Notes under the pieces: generated by a model
The model's database searches: none
Told to the model about the DNA's origin: nothing
The model's input: the letters and a program-made list of their open reading frames with translations, nothing else
Assembly: GCA_026996855.1 (NCBI GenBank)
Contig: JALWJZ010000031.1
Coordinates: 1-58,703, forward strand
DNA: 58,703 nt
Direction: 5' to 3'
From: Anaerolineales bacterium
GTDB lineage: Bacteria; Chloroflexota; Anaerolineae; Anaerolineales; DRMV01
In this document: positions 17,037 to 28,500 of the stretch, piece by piece
Layout of the letters: each line of letters begins with the position of its first letter
How positions within the stretch are numbered: the first letter of the stretch is position 1
Translations under genes and position numbers: made by a program

Positions 17037-18710
17037 ATGACCGACTTGTTCCAGCAAATCACCGCGGAACTGCAACGGCAGATTGCGACTTTCCGGCCTT
17101 CGGTGGCCGTGGAGGAAGTAGGCTACGTCATCGAAGCCGGCGACGGCATCGCGCGCGCTACCGGCCTGCCCAACGTCCGTGCCCAGGAACTGGTCCAATT
17201 CGAAAACGGCACCATGGGCATTGCCTTCAACCTGGAAGAGGACAACGTGGGCATCATCATCATGGGCCGCATGGAGGGCATTCGGGAAGGCACCCGGGTG
17301 TACACCACGGGCCGCATCGCCTCGGTACCGGTGGGCGACGGCCTCATCGGCCGGGTGGTGAACCCCCTGGGCATCCCCCTGGACGGCAAGGGGCCCATTC
17401 CTTTTGAAAAATATCGACCGGTGGAAATCATCGCCCCACGCGTGATGGAGCGCAAAGACGTGGACACCCCGGTGCACACGGGCATCAAGGCCATCGATGC
17501 CATGATTCCCATCGGCCGGGGCCAGCGGGAACTCATCATCGGCGACCGACAGACGGGCAAGACGGCCATCGCGCTGGATGCCATCGTCAGCCAGAAGATG
17601 AGCCGGGACATGATTTGCATCTATGTGGCCATCGGCCAGAAGAAGGCCCAGGTGGCCCGCATCATTCACGAACTGGAAAGCCTGGGCGCCATGGACTACA
17701 CCATCGTGGTGGTGGCCTCGGCCGAAGACCCCGCCGCGCTGCAGTACCTGGCCCCCTACGCGGGTTGTGCCATCGGCGAGGAATTCATGGAGCAGGGCAA
17801 GGACGTGCTGGTGGTGTACGACGACCTCTCTAAGCACGCCTGGGCCTACCGGGAAATCTCCCTGCTCATGCGTCGGCCTCCGGGCCGTGAGGCGTACCCT
17901 GGGGACGTCTTCTACCTGCACTCCCGCCTGTTGGAGCGAGCCGCTCGCCTGGCCGACAAGTACGTCATCGTGCCCAAGGAGTACGAAAGCGAAGACGGCA
18001 TGGCCGCGGCCGAGGACCGGGTAGAAGGCACCCCCGTGTTCGACGGCCCCATTGCCCTGCACGAAGCGGAGCAATACCTGGAGGCGATGGAAAACAAAGA
18101 TGCGTACAAAATCCTCAAAGTGCGGGGCAGTGGCGGCTCCCTGACCGCGCTCCCCATCATCGAGACCCTGTTGGGCGACGTGTCGGCCTACATCCCCACC
18201 AACGTGATTTCCATTACCGACGGCCAGATTTACCTGGAAGCCGGCCTGTTCAACGCGGGTATCCGCCCCGCCATCAATGTGGGTATTTCCGTTTCCCGCG
18301 TAGGCGGCGATGCCCAGACCAAAATCATGAAAAAGGTGGCCGGCCAGTTGCGGCTGGACATGGCCGCGTTCCGGGAACTGGCCGCGTTCGCCCAGTTCGC
18401 CTCGGAACTGGATCCGGCCACCCAGGCCAAATTGAACCGCGGCCTGCGCCTGCAAGAATTGCTCAAGCAGCCGCGGTATTCCCCCCTGCCCCTCTCCCAC
18501 GAAATCCTGGCCATTTACGGCGGCACCCGGGGCTACCTGGACGACGTGCCCCTGGAACGGGTTTCCGAATGGGAGAAGGCCCTGATTCGCTTTGCCGAAA
18601 CCAACGCGCCCGAGCTGCTGGAAAGCATCGAAACCGTCAAGGACCTGACACCGGAAATCGAAGCGCGCCTGAACGAAGTCCTCAAAGAATTCATGCGCAC
18701 CTGGAAATAA
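17037..18710 (+). CDS. atpA: F1 ATP synthase subunit alpha
   Basis: This 557-residue regulatory nucleotide-binding subunit belongs to the F1 alpha3beta3 hexamer on the cytoplasmic face. The P-loop GDRQTGKT is at 169-176, and the N-terminal beta-barrel ([20 protein letters not shown]) and C-terminal helical domain are intact. The protein is somewhat longer than the usual ~505 residues at its C-terminus. AGGAGG lies 8 bases before ATG 17037; GTG 17031 is too close to the site. It is unusual in starting the operon without atpH and in being separated from atpG by a Uma2 gene. Confidence 0.98.
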   Translation: MTDLFQQITAELQRQIATFRPSVAVEEVGYVIEAGDGIARATGLPNVRAQELVQFENGTMGIAFNLEEDNVGIIIMGRMEGIREGTRVYTTGRIASVPVGDGLIGRVVNPLGIPLDGKGPIPFEKYRPVEIIAPRVMERKDVDTPVHTGIKAIDAMIPIGRGQRELIIGDRQTGKTAIALDAIVSQKMSRDMICIYVAIGQKKAQVARIIHELESLGAMDYTIVVVASAEDPAALQYLAPYAGCAIGEEFMEQGKDVLVVYDDLSKHAWAYREISLLMRRPPGREAYPGDVFYLHSRLLERAARLADKYVIVPKEYESEDGMAAAEDRVEGTPVFDGPIALHEAEQYLEAMENKDAYKILKVRGSGGSLTALPIIETLLGDVSAYIPTNVISITDGQIYLEAGLFNAGIRPAINVGISVSRVGGDAQTKIMKKVAGQLRLDMAAFRELAAFAQFASELDPATQAKLNRGLRLQELLKQPRYSPLPLSHEILAIYGGTRGYLDDVPLERVSEWEKALIRFAETNAPELLESIETVKDLTPEIEARLNEVLKEFMRTWK

Positions 18711-18731
18711 CGTCCACCAACGACTGGATAT

Positions 18732-18759
18732 CGGCTACTGGCTGCCGGCTAACCGCTAC
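18732..18759. repeat. Degenerate heptamer array (family D, 4 units)
   Basis: CGGCTAC, TGGCTGC, CGGCTAA and CCGCTAC follow head to tail between the atpA stop and the Uma2 start. It is short, so it is a tentative member of the heptamer arrays seen elsewhere in the window. Confidence 0.45.
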
Positions 18760-18776
18760 CCCGCGAGGCTCATCGC

Positions 18777-19430
18777 ATGACCTTGATGCTGCTGGACGCC
18801 CACACGAAAGAACCGGTTCAAGCCGAGTACCTGGTGCACCTGCCCGGGTGGACCCTGGAACGTTACTTGGCTGAAGCGCCGGAGAACGCGTTTTGGGAAT
18901 ATGTCCACGGGGAGGTCATCGTGCATTCGCCAGTTTACGCCGAGCATCAAGCGGTTGTCCTGTTTCTGACCGGATTGCTTCGAGGCTTTTGTCAACACAC
19001 GGGGCTATGTTGTCCTGTATTGACTGGCCCGGCGGGGTTGCGCCTGGAGCCGGAGGTGATACGAGAACCAGACATCTTCGTACTGGCACCGGAGGATGCG
19101 GAAAAGGCCCGGGGCTTCCCGGTGGAAGCCCGGCCCCTGCTGGTGGTGGAAGTGGTGAGTCCTTCCACCCGGCGGCTGGACCTGGAGGTCAAGCCCCAGG
19201 AATATGCCCGGGCCGAAATACCGGAATACTGGGTGGTGGACCGGGAACGGCGCACCTTCCACCAGTACCTCCTGGCGGACAAGGGCACCTATCGGGTGGA
19301 AGAGTACCGGGAGGGACGGGTAGAAGCCCACTCACTTTCGGGCTTCTGGATGCAGGTGGAATGGCTGTGGCAGGAGCCGCTCCCCCCGGAGACCCAACTG
19401 CTCGCCCGCATCCTCCCCACTGACCCCTGA
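18777..19430 (+). CDS. Uma2-family (DUF820) PD-(D/E)XK nuclease-like protein
   Basis: The 217-residue Uma2 fold protein has an intact putative catalytic set: Glu46 (HGEVIV), Asp99 (REPDIFVL), Glu125 (LLVVEVVSPST) and Lys139 (EVKPQEYA), followed by IPEYWVVD. The family is greatly expanded in Cyanobacteria and Chloroflexota and is presumed to be endonuclease-like, with unknown biology. It sits on the same strand between atpA and atpG. Heptamer arrays lie on both sides, and its stop codon lies inside the downstream array. GAGG precedes ATG 18777. I see no transposase or terminal inverted repeats. Confidence 0.9.
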   Translation: MTLMLLDAHTKEPVQAEYLVHLPGWTLERYLAEAPENAFWEYVHGEVIVHSPVYAEHQAVVLFLTGLLRGFCQHTGLCCPVLTGPAGLRLEPEVIREPDIFVLAPEDAEKARGFPVEARPLLVVEVVSPSTRRLDLEVKPQEYARAEIPEYWVVDRERRTFHQYLLADKGTYRVEEYREGRVEAHSLSGFWMQVEWLWQEPLPPETQLLARILPTDP

Positions 19431-19480
19431 CCACTGTCCCCTGTCCACTGATCACTGACCACTGTCCACTGACCCCTACC
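19418..19480. repeat. Heptamer tandem array (family A, 9 units, CACTGWC)
   Basis: Nine head-to-tail heptamers run CACTGAC, CCCTGAC, CACTGTC, CCCTGTC, CACTGAT, CACTGAC, CACTGTC, CACTGAC, CCCTACC. The TGA in unit 2 is the Uma2 stop codon. The same family occurs in reverse orientation at 43620-43668. Confidence 0.9.
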
Positions 19481-19494
19481 CCAGAGGTATGCCT

Positions 19495-20400
19495 ATGGCC
19501 GCAACGGCGCGAGAAGTCAAAAAGCGCATTCAAAGTGTGAAGAACATCGCCCAGATCACCCGCGCGCTCCAGGCCGTGAGCGCCAGCAAGGTGCAGCGCG
19601 CGGTGCAGATGGTGGAAGCCACCCGGCCTTATGCCACCAAGGCCTGGGAAGTGCTCACCCACCTGGCCCAGGACCCCTTGCGGCGGCAATTGCACCCTCT
19701 GCTGGCCCCGCGGGAAGGGGTACGCAACACCGCGGTGGTGCTCATCACCGCGGACCGGGGCCTGGCCGGACCGTACAACACGGAAATCTTGCTGGCTGCC
19801 CATCGGCGGTTTCACGAGCATCCTGTGCCCGTGCAGTGGGTGACCGTCGGCCGCAAAGGCCGGGATTACGTTGCCCGTCGGCGCTATAACTTGCTGGCCG
19901 ATTTCAGCGGTCTGGCCGACCCGCCCACCTATGTGGACGTTTCCCCGGTGGGACGGCTGGTGGTAGAAGAATATCTGGCCGAGAACGTGGACGAGGTGTA
20001 CGTGGTCTTCATGGACTTCATCAGTTTCATGCGCCAAGAAGTGCGTATCCAGAAGTTGCTACCTCTGGAACTGGACGCCGGGGAAACCGCGGAAGGCGTG
20101 CTGGAAGCCCGGGTAACCCCCTCGCAACTGGCGTACATTTACGAGCCGGACCCGGACACCCTGCTCAGCGAAATCGTTCCCCGTTTCATTCAGTTGCAAA
20201 TCTACCGCGCGGTACTGGAAGCCCGGGCCAGCGAGCACGCGGCCCGGATGGTGGCCATGAAACGGGCCACGGACAACGCCACCGAACTGGCTGGCTTGCT
20301 GCAACTGGAATACAACAAGGCCCGGCAGCAAGGCATTACCCGGGAATTGATGGACATCGTGGGTGGCGCCGAGGCCCTGCGCAAACAACGAGAAGGATGA
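19495..20400 (+). CDS. atpG: F1 ATP synthase subunit gamma
   Basis: The 301-residue central stalk subunit rotates inside the alpha3beta3 ring. The N-terminal helix (REVKKRIQSVKNIAQITRALQAVSASK) and the C-terminal helix (MKRATDNATELAGLLQLEYNKARQQGIT) are both typical. AGAGGT lies 7 bases before ATG 19495; the upstream ATG 19489 is only one base from that site. The gene starts 64 bases after the Uma2 stop and directly follows the heptamer array. Confidence 0.97.
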   Translation: MAATAREVKKRIQSVKNIAQITRALQAVSASKVQRAVQMVEATRPYATKAWEVLTHLAQDPLRRQLHPLLAPREGVRNTAVVLITADRGLAGPYNTEILLAAHRRFHEHPVPVQWVTVGRKGRDYVARRRYNLLADFSGLADPPTYVDVSPVGRLVVEEYLAENVDEVYVVFMDFISFMRQEVRIQKLLPLELDAGETAEGVLEARVTPSQLAYIYEPDPDTLLSEIVPRFIQLQIYRAVLEARASEHAARMVAMKRATDNATELAGLLQLEYNKARQQGITRELMDIVGGAEALRKQREG

Positions 20401-20447
20401 CGACGACCCACTGTTGGGTACGACCTATGTTCAATTCCCATCGTTGA

Positions 20448-21878
<1,431 letters not shown>

Positions 21879-21890
21879 CCCGAATCGTGC

Positions 21891-21932
21891 ATGAAAACAG
21901 GGGCACGGGCCGTACCGTGCCCCTATTTTCAT
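21891..21932 (+). terminator. Intrinsic terminator of the atp operon
   Basis: AGGGGCACGG (21899-21908) pairs with CCGTGCCCCT (21915-21924). Flanking ATGAAAA/TTTTCAT extends the stem to about 18 bp with one mismatch. It starts 13 bases after the atpD stop. Confidence 0.85.
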
Positions 21933-21984
21933 CCCTAAGCACGCAGGTCAGACCCCGCTTTCGGCGCCCGCTCAAGGCAAAACC

Positions 21985-22836
21985 ATGCAAACCGAAACGG
22001 TCTCCCTTCCGGTCTGGTCATCCCCCTGGCTTCCCCGCCCCTGGAAACTGGGGTCCATCGCCGCGGCCCTGGTATTGGTCTCCCTGGCCGTGCGCCTTTT
22101 CCCTTTCCAGCCCCGGGCATGGAAGGTGGTGGTGTTGGGGTTGGAAGTGACCGTGCCCTTCACCCCCGCCGGACTGGTGGCCCTCTTTCTCCTCCTCTTC
22201 GTACTCAGCGGGGTCGATTGGCTTTTCCAGGACCATCCTCGTTATGGCAACATCCCCGGTTTGTGGAAGCACGCGGTTCTACCCACCTTTGCCGCGTGGA
22301 CCCTGGAAATGGTGCTGTTGCACACCCGGTCGCCCGTTGGTTGGTGGGCCGCGCTGGCTCTGGGTTCGGTGCTCCTGGTGATGGTGCTTCTGGGGGAATA
22401 CATCTCCGCAGAGCCGGAAAGCCCTCCCTTCGTTATGGCGCAACTGGGACTGACCTGGATGGGCCACTTGCTTTTCTTCGTCGCGGCTTTGTATACTCAA
22501 GTGGCTCAATGGCGACTTCTCTGGGTGGCTCCGTTGCTCACCTTCATGGGGGGCCTGGTGCATTATCGGCTTCTGGGACTTTCCCCCGGGTTTCATTCGG
22601 TGATGTTGGAAACCCTGATGGCCACGACGTTGATGGGCCAGGCCGTGTTGGTGGCTTCGGTGATGCCCCTGTCCCCGCGCAGTTTTGGCCTGGGCCTCAC
22701 AGTATGGTTGTACATCGTCTACACGGTCTTTCGTAACCTGATGGAGGGTGCCACGCTGCGGGAAGCCTTACGAGAACCCCTTCTCGCGGCTTTGTTGCTT
22801 ACGGGAGCGCTGTTATGGATGGAATGGGGTTGGTGA
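21985..22836 (+). CDS. Polytopic membrane protein of unknown function
   Basis: The 283-residue hydrophobic protein has about eight predicted membrane segments, starting near residues 24-42 and ending at ~262-283, and few charged loops. I recognise no catalytic motif. It may belong to an uncharacterised Chloroflexota membrane family. Its last 22 bases overlap the start of the JAMM peptidase gene, so the two are probably translated together. The start ATG 21985 follows the atp terminator closely and has a weak ribosome binding site (AAGGCAAAACC). Confidence 0.7.
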   Translation: MQTETVSLPVWSSPWLPRPWKLGSIAAALVLVSLAVRLFPFQPRAWKVVVLGLEVTVPFTPAGLVALFLLLFVLSGVDWLFQDHPRYGNIPGLWKHAVLPTFAAWTLEMVLLHTRSPVGWWAALALGSVLLVMVLLGEYISAEPESPPFVMAQLGLTWMGHLLFFVAALYTQVAQWRLLWVAPLLTFMGGLVHYRLLGLSPGFHSVMLETLMATTLMGQAVLVASVMPLSPRSFGLGLTVWLYIVYTVFRNLMEGATLREALREPLLAALLLTGALLWMEWGW

Positions 22837-23249
22837 ACCTGCATCCTCCAGCCCGGGGCATCACGTTGCACCGGGAACACTGGCAGGCGATGCGGGAACA
22901 CGTCTCTCGGGAAGCCCCATACGAGGCTTGCGGGCTGGTTGCAGGCAAGGATGGCATCAGCCAGGCCGTGTACCCCATACCCAACGAACTGCGCAGCCCC
23001 GTCCGATATCGCATGGAACCGCGCGCCCAGTTGGCCGCCTTCGAGGCCATGGACGAAGCCGGATGGGACCTGCTGGCCATCTACCATTCCCATCCCCAAG
23101 GAAGGGCCATCCCCTCGGCCATTGACATTGCAGAAGCGGCTTACCCCGTGGTGTATCTCATCTGGGCGCCGGTGGGAAAAACCTGGTTCTGTCGTGGCTA
23201 TTGGCTGGAGGGGAAACGGGTGCAACCCGTGCCCGTGCGTTTGCTTTAG
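22815..23249 (+). CDS. JAMM/MPN domain zinc metalloprotease (M67)
   Basis: This 144-residue single-domain protein has a complete JAMM zinc motif: Glu37 (YEACGL), His91-x-His93 (HSHP), Ser101 and Asp104 (PSAID). Bacterial M67 enzymes of this size trim C-terminal tails of ubiquitin-like sulfur carrier proteins (ThiS/MoaD type) or act in related deconjugation. No sulfur carrier or E1-like gene is adjacent. ATG 22815 overlaps the upstream membrane protein gene with GGGAGC just before it; ATG 22824 is an alternative. Confidence 0.88.
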   Translation: MDGMGLVNLHPPARGITLHREHWQAMREHVSREAPYEACGLVAGKDGISQAVYPIPNELRSPVRYRMEPRAQLAAFEAMDEAGWDLLAIYHSHPQGRAIPSAIDIAEAAYPVVYLIWAPVGKTWFCRGYWLEGKRVQPVPVRLL

Positions 23250-23367
23250 CAGAGACTGAACCGGGGAATCGCCTTTGTCCAGTTCAAGGGCAAAGCACCC
23301 GGTTGCCAACCCATATCCCCAATACGCTCTCACAAACCCACCATTCCTCTGCGGAGCGAGGTGCATC

Positions 23368-24402
23368 ATGAACTGGCAGGACAAAGTGGTGCTGGTCACC
23401 GGCGGCACCGGTTCCTTTGGGCGAATGTTCATCAAAATTCTGCTGCACGAATACCATCCGAAGAAAATCATCGTCTTCAGCCGGGACGAATTGAAACAAC
23501 ACGAGATGCAACGTTTGCACGGCTTCAACGACCCTCGGCTCCGCTATTTCATCGGCGATGTGCGGGACCGGGACCGCCTGCGCCGGGCCATGATGGGAGT
23601 GGACATCGTGGTGCATGCCGCGGCCCTGAAACAGGTGCCGGCATGCGAATACAACCCTATGGAAGCCATCAAGACCAACATCCTGGGAAGCGCCAACGTG
23701 GTGGAGGCCGCGCTGGATACCGGCGTGCAAAAGGTGCTCATGCTCAGCACCGATAAGGCAGTGAATCCCGTCAACCTGTACGGGGCCACCAAACTGGCCG
23801 CGGAAAAGTTGGTCATTCAAAGCAACGTCTACGCGGCCCATGCCCCCACCCGCTTCAGTTGCGTGCGCTATGGCAACGTCATCGGGAGCCGGGGAAGCGT
23901 GGTACCCCTCTTTCTCCAACAACGGGAGACAGGCAAACTCACCATCACCGACCCGCGCATGACCCGTTTTTGGATTTCCCTGGAACAGGGCGTGCGCTTC
24001 GTCATCCGCAGCATCGAGCAAATGCGTGGGGGCGAGGTCTTCGTGCCCAAAATTCCCAGCATGCGCATCATGGATTTGGCCAAAGCCATCGCGCCCGATG
24101 CGGAAATCGAGGTCATCGGCATTCGTCCGGGGGAAAAACTCCACGAAGTGCTCATCCACGAAGACGAAGCCCGCCACACTGTGGAACTGGAGGACATGTT
24201 CGTGGTGCAACCCCTTCCCCTGGAAGAAATCACCTGGTTCGCCTACCCCTGGGAAAAACACGGGAAACGCCTGCCCGAGGGCTTTCGCTACGCCAGCAAC
24301 ACCAACGATTGGTGGCTGACCGTGGAAGAATTGAAGGAATTGGTTCGGCCTATCGAGGCCAGCATGTTCCAATCCGGCCAGATTCGACAACAATTGCTTT
24401 GA
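23368..24402 (+). CDS. Nucleotide-sugar 4,6-dehydratase, PseB/CapD-like short-chain dehydrogenase
   Basis: The 344-residue extended SDR has the NAD(P) motif TGGTGSFG at 11-18. The catalytic region LSTDKAVNPVNLYGATK holds Thr128, Asp129, Lys130, Tyr138 and Lys142. This layout is typical of UDP-GlcNAc 4,6-dehydratases that open pseudaminic acid and related surface-glycan pathways. GAGGTG stands 5 bases before ATG 23368. It is followed 40 bases later by a Gfo/Idh/MocA oxidoreductase. The aminotransferase and synthase expected in a complete pathway are not in this window. Confidence 0.85.
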   Translation: MNWQDKVVLVTGGTGSFGRMFIKILLHEYHPKKIIVFSRDELKQHEMQRLHGFNDPRLRYFIGDVRDRDRLRRAMMGVDIVVHAAALKQVPACEYNPMEAIKTNILGSANVVEAALDTGVQKVLMLSTDKAVNPVNLYGATKLAAEKLVIQSNVYAAHAPTRFSCVRYGNVIGSRGSVVPLFLQQRETGKLTITDPRMTRFWISLEQGVRFVIRSIEQMRGGEVFVPKIPSMRIMDLAKAIAPDAEIEVIGIRPGEKLHEVLIHEDEARHTVELEDMFVVQPLPLEEITWFAYPWEKHGKRLPEGFRYASNTNDWWLTVEELKELVRPIEASMFQSGQIRQQLL

Positions 24403-24442
24403 CGTTCTACCCAATCTCCACCACACAGGAGTGAAAAGAACC

Positions 24443-25492
24443 ATGACGGCAACCCTGGCCCCCGAAGCCCAACGCTGGCTGGATGAAGCCGTCTTTCTCG
24501 TGGTGGGGGCCGGTTCCATTGGGCGACGCCACGCGCGAAACCTGAAGGCCCTTGGCGCACGCCATCTTTGGATTTACGACGTTGCCCCAAAGCGTGCCCA
24601 AGCCCTGGCCGCAGAGGTGCAGGGACAGGCCTGGCACCATTGGGAAGCGGTGCTGCAAGCCCATCCCCAGGTGGCTCTGATATGCTCGCCACCTGTGTTT
24701 CACATCCCTCAGGCTCTGGACCTGGCCCGCATCCAGACCCATTTGTTCATCGAGAAACCCCTGTCCGTTTCCCTGGAAGGGGTCGAGGCCTTGCAAGCAG
24801 AAGTGGCCCGGCACGGCCTGAAGGTGCTGGTAGGCTGCAACTTCCGCTTTCATCCCGGCCTGCAGCAGACCCGAAGATGGCTGGAAGAAGGGGCGCTGGG
24901 CCGGGTTCTCTATGCCCGGGCGGTGTTCGGTCAGTATCTTCCCGAGTGGCACCCCTGGGAAGACTATCGCAAGGGCTACAGTGCACGCCGGGATTTGGGC
25001 GGCGGCGTGCTCCTGGACCGCATCCACGAATTCGATACCCTGTGGTGGCTTTTTGGGCCTCCGCAACGGGTACAGGGCTGGCTGGGACATACCGGCGCCC
25101 TGGAAATCGAAACCGAGGACCTGGTGGAAGCCTGGCTGGAATATCCCCAGGGCTTGCGGGCCACGGTTCACACCGATTACCTCAACCGGCGCTACACCTG
25201 CCGGCTGGAGGTGCTGGGCACCGAGGGGGTGCTGACCTGGTCCTTCGCCCCACACCAGGTCACCCTGTACCGGGCAGAAAAAGGAGAAGAAGTACGCCTG
25301 GCCTGGCCTCGTTACGACTGGAACGCCATGTATGTGGAACAACTGCGCCACTTCTTGCACGTACTGGCGGGCCTGGAAGATTCCATCAAGCCGCTGGGCC
25401 AGGCAGTGGGTTTGTTGCAAACGGTGCTGAGCGTCCGGGAAAGCGCCCTTGCAGGGCGATGGCAGGAAGTCCCCCGTCCAAACGATTCCTAA
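24443..25492 (+). CDS. Gfo/Idh/MocA-family oxidoreductase
   Basis: The 349-residue protein has the Rossmann motif VGAGSIGRRH (GAGSIG 22-27), the family EKP motif at 104-106 (FIEKPLS), and the C-terminal beta-sheet domain with GGGVLLDRIHEFD. These enzymes oxidise or reduce sugars and nucleotide sugars with NAD(P). Its pairing with a nucleotide-sugar dehydratase suggests nucleotide-sugar modification. ATG 24443 is preferred over GTG 24431, which overlaps the AGGAG site. It converges on the kinase gene 27 bases away. Confidence 0.85.
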   Translation: MTATLAPEAQRWLDEAVFLVVGAGSIGRRHARNLKALGARHLWIYDVAPKRAQALAAEVQGQAWHHWEAVLQAHPQVALICSPPVFHIPQALDLARIQTHLFIEKPLSVSLEGVEALQAEVARHGLKVLVGCNFRFHPGLQQTRRWLEEGALGRVLYARAVFGQYLPEWHPWEDYRKGYSARRDLGGGVLLDRIHEFDTLWWLFGPPQRVQGWLGHTGALEIETEDLVEAWLEYPQGLRATVHTDYLNRRYTCRLEVLGTEGVLTWSFAPHQVTLYRAEKGEEVRLAWPRYDWNAMYVEQLRHFLHVLAGLEDSIKPLGQAVGLLQTVLSVRESALAGRWQEVPRPNDS

Positions 25493-25519
25493 GTTTGGGC
25501 GCAAAAAGGTATAGACGCC

Positions 25520-28500
25520 TTAAGATTTCCCGTCCTTCTTTCTTTCGGGGGAAAGGGATTTTCGCTTGCGCGTTTTGCCGTCTTTTCGCGCCTGCGAAGG
25601 TTTACCTTCGTTTTCCTCTTCACGCGGCTGGCGAATGGGGAGTTCGATATAAAACCGACTCCCCTGGCCCACTTCGCTTTCCACCCAAATGCGCCCATGA
25701 TGCCGTTCCACCATGGATTTGACAATGGCCAAGCCCAGGCCCTTCCCCCCGGCCCGCATCTTACGCGCCCGTTCCGCCTGGAAGAAACGGTCGAAGAGGC
25801 GTTCCCGTTCCGCCGGCGCGATGCCGATGCCGGTATCCTCCACCACGAGGAGCACCCGGTCCCTGCCGCGCGGCTCCACCCGTATCCGCACCCGTCCGCC
25901 TTCCGGCGTGTACTTTAGTGCATTGTCCACCAGGTTCTGGATGGCCCGCTGGAACAAACTGGAATCCACTTCGATGAAAGCCGGTGTATCGGGGTGGAAT
26001 TCCGTCGAAATCTGAATGTTCTTTTGGCGCGCATGCAGTTCGTAAGAACGCACGATCTGGACGATGGTTTCCCGCAGGGGCACCCATTCGGGATGCAATT
26101 CCATTCCCATGTCCAGCCGGCTCAATTCCAAAAGGTTCTCCACCAAGGCGGCGATGTTGTCCACGGCCATGAGAATCTGCTGGATGTAACGGCGTTGCCG
26201 TTCCGTGAGTTCCCCTCCCATCTCCAGCATCGAAGTGTAACCCCGAATCAAGGTCAGAGGGGAACGCAAATCGTGGCTGATGGCGGCCACGAATTCGGCC
26301 TTGGCGCTCTCGGCGCGTTTGAAGTGGGTAATATCCCGCAAAATGCCCACCTGACCCATCTGGCGCCCGCGAACCCGAACCGGGGCCACGGTCACGAAGT
26401 ATACCCGACCATCGGGGAAGGCCATCTCCCGAGATTGCGCCGTATGCTGCGTGGACAGGAGCATATCGGCCAGTTCTTCCATGGTGAACGCCTGCTCAAA
26501 AGATAGAGGGTACGCATCGTTTTGTTTGGGCCACCCAAACAACTCCCGGGCCGAAAGATTGGCCAGAACGACTTGAAGGTTGGTATCCGTCATGAAAATG
26601 GCATCCGGCGTGGACCACAACACGGCTTCCAGGCGCTGCCGTTCGGTAACGGCCTGCGTATACAGCCGCGCACTGGAGAGGGCCAAGCGCAGTTGTTCCG
26701 CCAGGGTTCGGTAGTAACGTAACAGGGCCTCCCAACGTTCCGGCAGGCAGGTAAAAACCACGTAAAAAGTACCAATGGGCTCGCCCTGGTGCCACATGGG
26801 AAGCAGCAAAATATGGGCATCCGGCCCCAGGTCTTCGGGCATGGCAAGCAAATGGGAAGGCCAGACCTGACTCAATTTCACCAGACGGTAGTCTTCCTCC
26901 GTGAGGGATTGCAACAGGGTTTCATCCAGTACGATAAAACGGCCGTGCACATGACCCCGCCCAAAGAAACGTTGCGTTTCCGAAGAGATGCCCGGCGGGA
27001 AGAAATCGGGCACCAGGGCCACCCGAGCCACCCGCGCCTCGGGGGCATACAGCGCAGCGTCCAGCACCGGGGTTATGACCTGACTCCAATCCAACGAAGC
27101 CACCAGTTGACGGCCCACATCCAGCAGGCGTTGCAATTCGTCCAGACGAGCCTTCAGGCTTTTTCGCATGGTTTCAAAGGATTCCCGCAATTCCCTCACT
27201 TCGGCCAGGCCCCCTTGAGGGAGGGGATGGTTCAAGTCACCCGCGGCCAGGCGACGCGCCTCGCGCGCCAGTTCGGTCAAAGGCGCGGTCACGCTGCGCA
27301 AAACGAAAAAGGCGAAGAGGAAAATCAAAACCAGTTGAATCCCGCTCCACCAGGCCAGGGCCGAACCGGTTTGCACGGCCAAATTATGAAGGTACACCAC
27401 CGGCACCAGGACCAACACGCTCCAGGAAATACCGCGCATGGGGTGATAAAACGCAATGTACAGTTGTCCATTGGGGAGTCGCACATGTTGGGTATACGTC
27501 AACCCACCCCGAAGTTGCTCCTCGCTCAAAGACGGAAGCACGTAATACCGCACCAGGTCCACGAATTCCTGATCCTGGGCGTTCAAGACCAGCGGATCCC
27601 CCTGTTGGGTGAGCAAAAAGCCACGGCCGCCTGCAGAGGCCGCGATATCGTTCAACCCTTTGATGACGGGTTTCATGTAAAAACTTTCGCCGATGCGCGT
27701 GCGGGCAACCAACAACCAATTCGGACGATGCTTCAAACGCATGAAAAAGGTCACCCGCGTGATTTGAAAACGCGGAGTTTCGACCAAATCCAGGTAGTCC
27801 AATTCCTGAATTTGCTGAAAGAGGGCTATCTGTCGTTTTTCCGCCAGGGAAAGATTGGGCGGCGTGGTGGTATCGCCTCCCCGACGAACGCCGACGAGCA
27901 TGCGACTTTCAAGGATGTCAACCAACAACAATTCGTGAAAGGGGACGTCCTCTCCCATGAAATCATTCAAGAGGTCTACGGCCTGACTCGCGCTCCCTGC
28001 GGAAACGGCAGTCCACACCTTATCCTCGGCCCATCGGCGCAAACGTCGGTGGGCAAATTCAAAGAAGAACTCGGTTTGATGGGCGGCCGTCTGGGCAAAC
28101 CCCTCGAAACGGGTTTGCAAAATATCCTTGGCCTGGTCGCTGGCGGTATGGATGCCCAACAGGGAAAGCACAAACCATAACAAAAGCCCTGCAGGGATGG
28201 CGGTAAACAGAAATAACGTGGTCAATCGAGGGTCGCGCGTCAAGATGGGACGCCATAAAACCTGGTCGTAATCAGGGCCAAGACGACGGCGCAAAAAAAG
28301 GTCGCCTATGTGAACCACCATCCCGGCGAGGAATATTTCCAGGGCATACCAGCGAAGGCGGTCCAGGAGCACGGTCTTGACCAATTGGGCCCAATAAGCC
28401 ACATCAATACCCAGGCTGAGGGTATTGATGATGAGGGAGAGAAGCATGACCCCGACGCCAGCAACGATCATGCTCACGAAAACGAAAAGCACGACCAACG

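Noticed and set aside
18777-19430. Uma2 gene as part of an insertion sequence
   Set aside because: No transposase, no terminal inverted repeats and no target-site duplication are visible; only the heptamer arrays flank it.
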